Below are positions 63,396 to 64,000 of a stretch of 64,000 nt of DNA, one piece after another. The first letter of the stretch is position 1, and each line of letters begins with the position of its first letter. The stretch comes from Rhynchopus sp. YZ270_cl-10 (taxonomy: Eukaryota; Euglenozoa; Diplonemea; Diplonemida; Diplonemidae), in assembly GCA_964035575.1 (NCBI GenBank), contig OZ037890.1:620001-684000 (forward strand), read 5' to 3'. The notes beneath the pieces are model-generated. The model was not told where the DNA came from and did not search any database. It saw only the letters and a list, made by a program, of their open reading frames with translations. Both the position numbers and the translations under genes were made by a program.

Positions 63396-63397
63396 AG
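63396..63397 (+). promoter_or_regulatory. predicted splice acceptor
   Basis: A ~70-base C/T tract with (CT)n ends CATTTTTCAG, 41 bases before the ATG at 63439. Confidence 0.55.
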
Positions 63398-63438
63398 GCC
63401 AAAAAAAAAATACTAATAAAAACTATTCGGATCGTACA

Positions 63439-64000
63439 ATGAGTCTTGACCAAAGAGTCGATGAAGTGCAACGTCGTATACAAAGCATGGTAGAGCTCCG
63501 CAAAGGCTGGGCCGAACCCTATCAACTCAGCCGCGAGCTTCAACGCCTCTTCAAGGTCTACGACAGCGACAACACGGGGACCATGTCTCTCTCAGAGTTC
63601 AACGCTATGCTAGACAAATACCCCATCGGCGCGTCGCAAGCCGAGGTGGAAGCACTGTTCGATAGATACGACCTTAATGACAATGGACTCTTGTCTTTTG
63701 GTGAATTCTCTGACGGCCTTTTTGGAGTGAAAGCATGCCCATTAGCGACACCAGCCTCGAGGAACATCATACAAGACATCCGAAGCGTTCTCATGAAGAG
63801 AACCGACAACAATATGCAAAAACTATCCCGCTGTCTCCGCACAATGGACAGCAACAAATCTGGGGCATTATCCCAGGAAGAACTCCAACGGGGTCTCCAC
63901 CGCTGTGGCTGTGAAATCTCCGACTCCGACATGGCAACCGTCATGACCCTATTTGACACAAACAAAGACGGTTCCGTCTCCTGCACAGAATTTCTCCGGA
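63439..64000 (+). CDS. four-EF-hand calcium-binding protein, 5' part
   Basis: The frame is open from the ATG to the end of the window (187 codons). After a helical N-terminus (~1-35) come four canonical 12-residue EF loops: DSDNTGTMSLSE (42-53), DLNDNGLLSFGE (78-89), DSNKSGALSQEE (137-148) and DTNKDGSVSCTE (173-184). The pair spacing, with about 48 residues between loops 2 and 3, is longer than in calmodulin and recalls calcyphosin-like or calcium-sensor proteins. All loops keep Asp at position 1 and Glu at position 12, so calcium binding is expected. The downstream target is unknown. Confidence 0.85.
   Translation, partial: MSLDQRVDEVQRRIQSMVELRKGWAEPYQLSRELQRLFKVYDSDNTGTMSLSEFNAMLDKYPIGASQAEVEALFDRYDLNDNGLLSFGEFSDGLFGVKACPLATPASRNIIQDIRSVLMKRTDNNMQKLSRCLRTMDSNKSGALSQEELQRGLHRCGCEISDSDMATVMTLFDTNKDGSVSCTEFLR

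Noticed and set aside
1-64000. CRISPR arrays, operons or other prokaryotic features
   Set aside because: No spacer-type repeat arrays or ribosome-binding sites; introns and transposon types are eukaryotic.

Overview
The window is nuclear DNA from a eukaryotic microbe. It holds compact, intron-poor or short-intron genes embedded in intergenic DNA full of homopolymer runs and transposable elements. The reasons are clear GT(ATG)...(C)AG introns in three genes, a mitochondrial ribosomal protein gene, Golgi/plasma-membrane-type proteins and a retrotransposon with split direct repeats. Every gene I can support lies on the + strand, over 64 kb. Most start codons are preceded, 11-122 nt upstream, by a pyrimidine tract ending in AG with no coding exon before it. 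That layout resembles the directional gene clusters and spliced-leader acceptors of Euglenozoa (kinetoplastids, diplonemids, euglenids), and a diplonemid-like organism would fit the mix of cis-introns and possible trans-splicing. 5'-UTR introns in an unrelated protist remain possible, so the taxonomic guess is weak.

Layout. 1-6.1 kb: the 3' end of a WD40-like gene, a 905-aa coiled-coil protein of an unnamed protist family, and a secreted CAP-domain protein on a Pro/Thr stalk with one membrane helix. 6.1-24.5 kb: an 18-kb gene desert made of nested non-autonomous DNA elements (a 2.5-kb TIR element, a hAT-like element with a perfect 8-bp target duplication, two foldbacks, a small palindromic MITE), a retroposon-like insertion, and several short repeat families. 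24.8-27 kb: a coiled-coil protein. 27.6-32.0 kb: a DIRS-order (Ngaro/VIPER/PAT-like) retroelement with A1-RT-B1-A2-B2 repeats and an internal tandem array. 32.1-35.8 kb: a small membrane protein and a TerD-domain protein. 35.9-39.4 kb: a 3.5-kb TIR element holding a 7-bp G-rich minisatellite. 40.6-42.0 kb: a TrmA-type tRNA methyltransferase. 42.1-44.0 kb: MITE-rich DNA. 44.2-59.9 kb: a gene-dense stretch with a J-domain protein, a Tudor-like/tetraspan protein, an ankyrin/F-box-like protein, mitochondrial bS16, a GT77-like glycosyltransferase and an XRCC3-like RAD51 paralogue. 60.4-63.2 kb: inverted copies of the 43-kb MITEs and nested CAGGG-ended elements. 63.4-64 kb: a four-EF-hand protein cut by the window end.

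The host genes do not form an obvious pathway; they look like unrelated housekeeping and surface genes sharing one transcription direction. The most unusual features are four families of 40-120-nt intergenic modules (called R1-R4 here), all copies of which I found in the sense orientation and often just upstream of genes, and a recurring motif of the constant word (G)TACCGT followed by a short perfect hairpin whose sequence varies but whose loop is always 3 nt.
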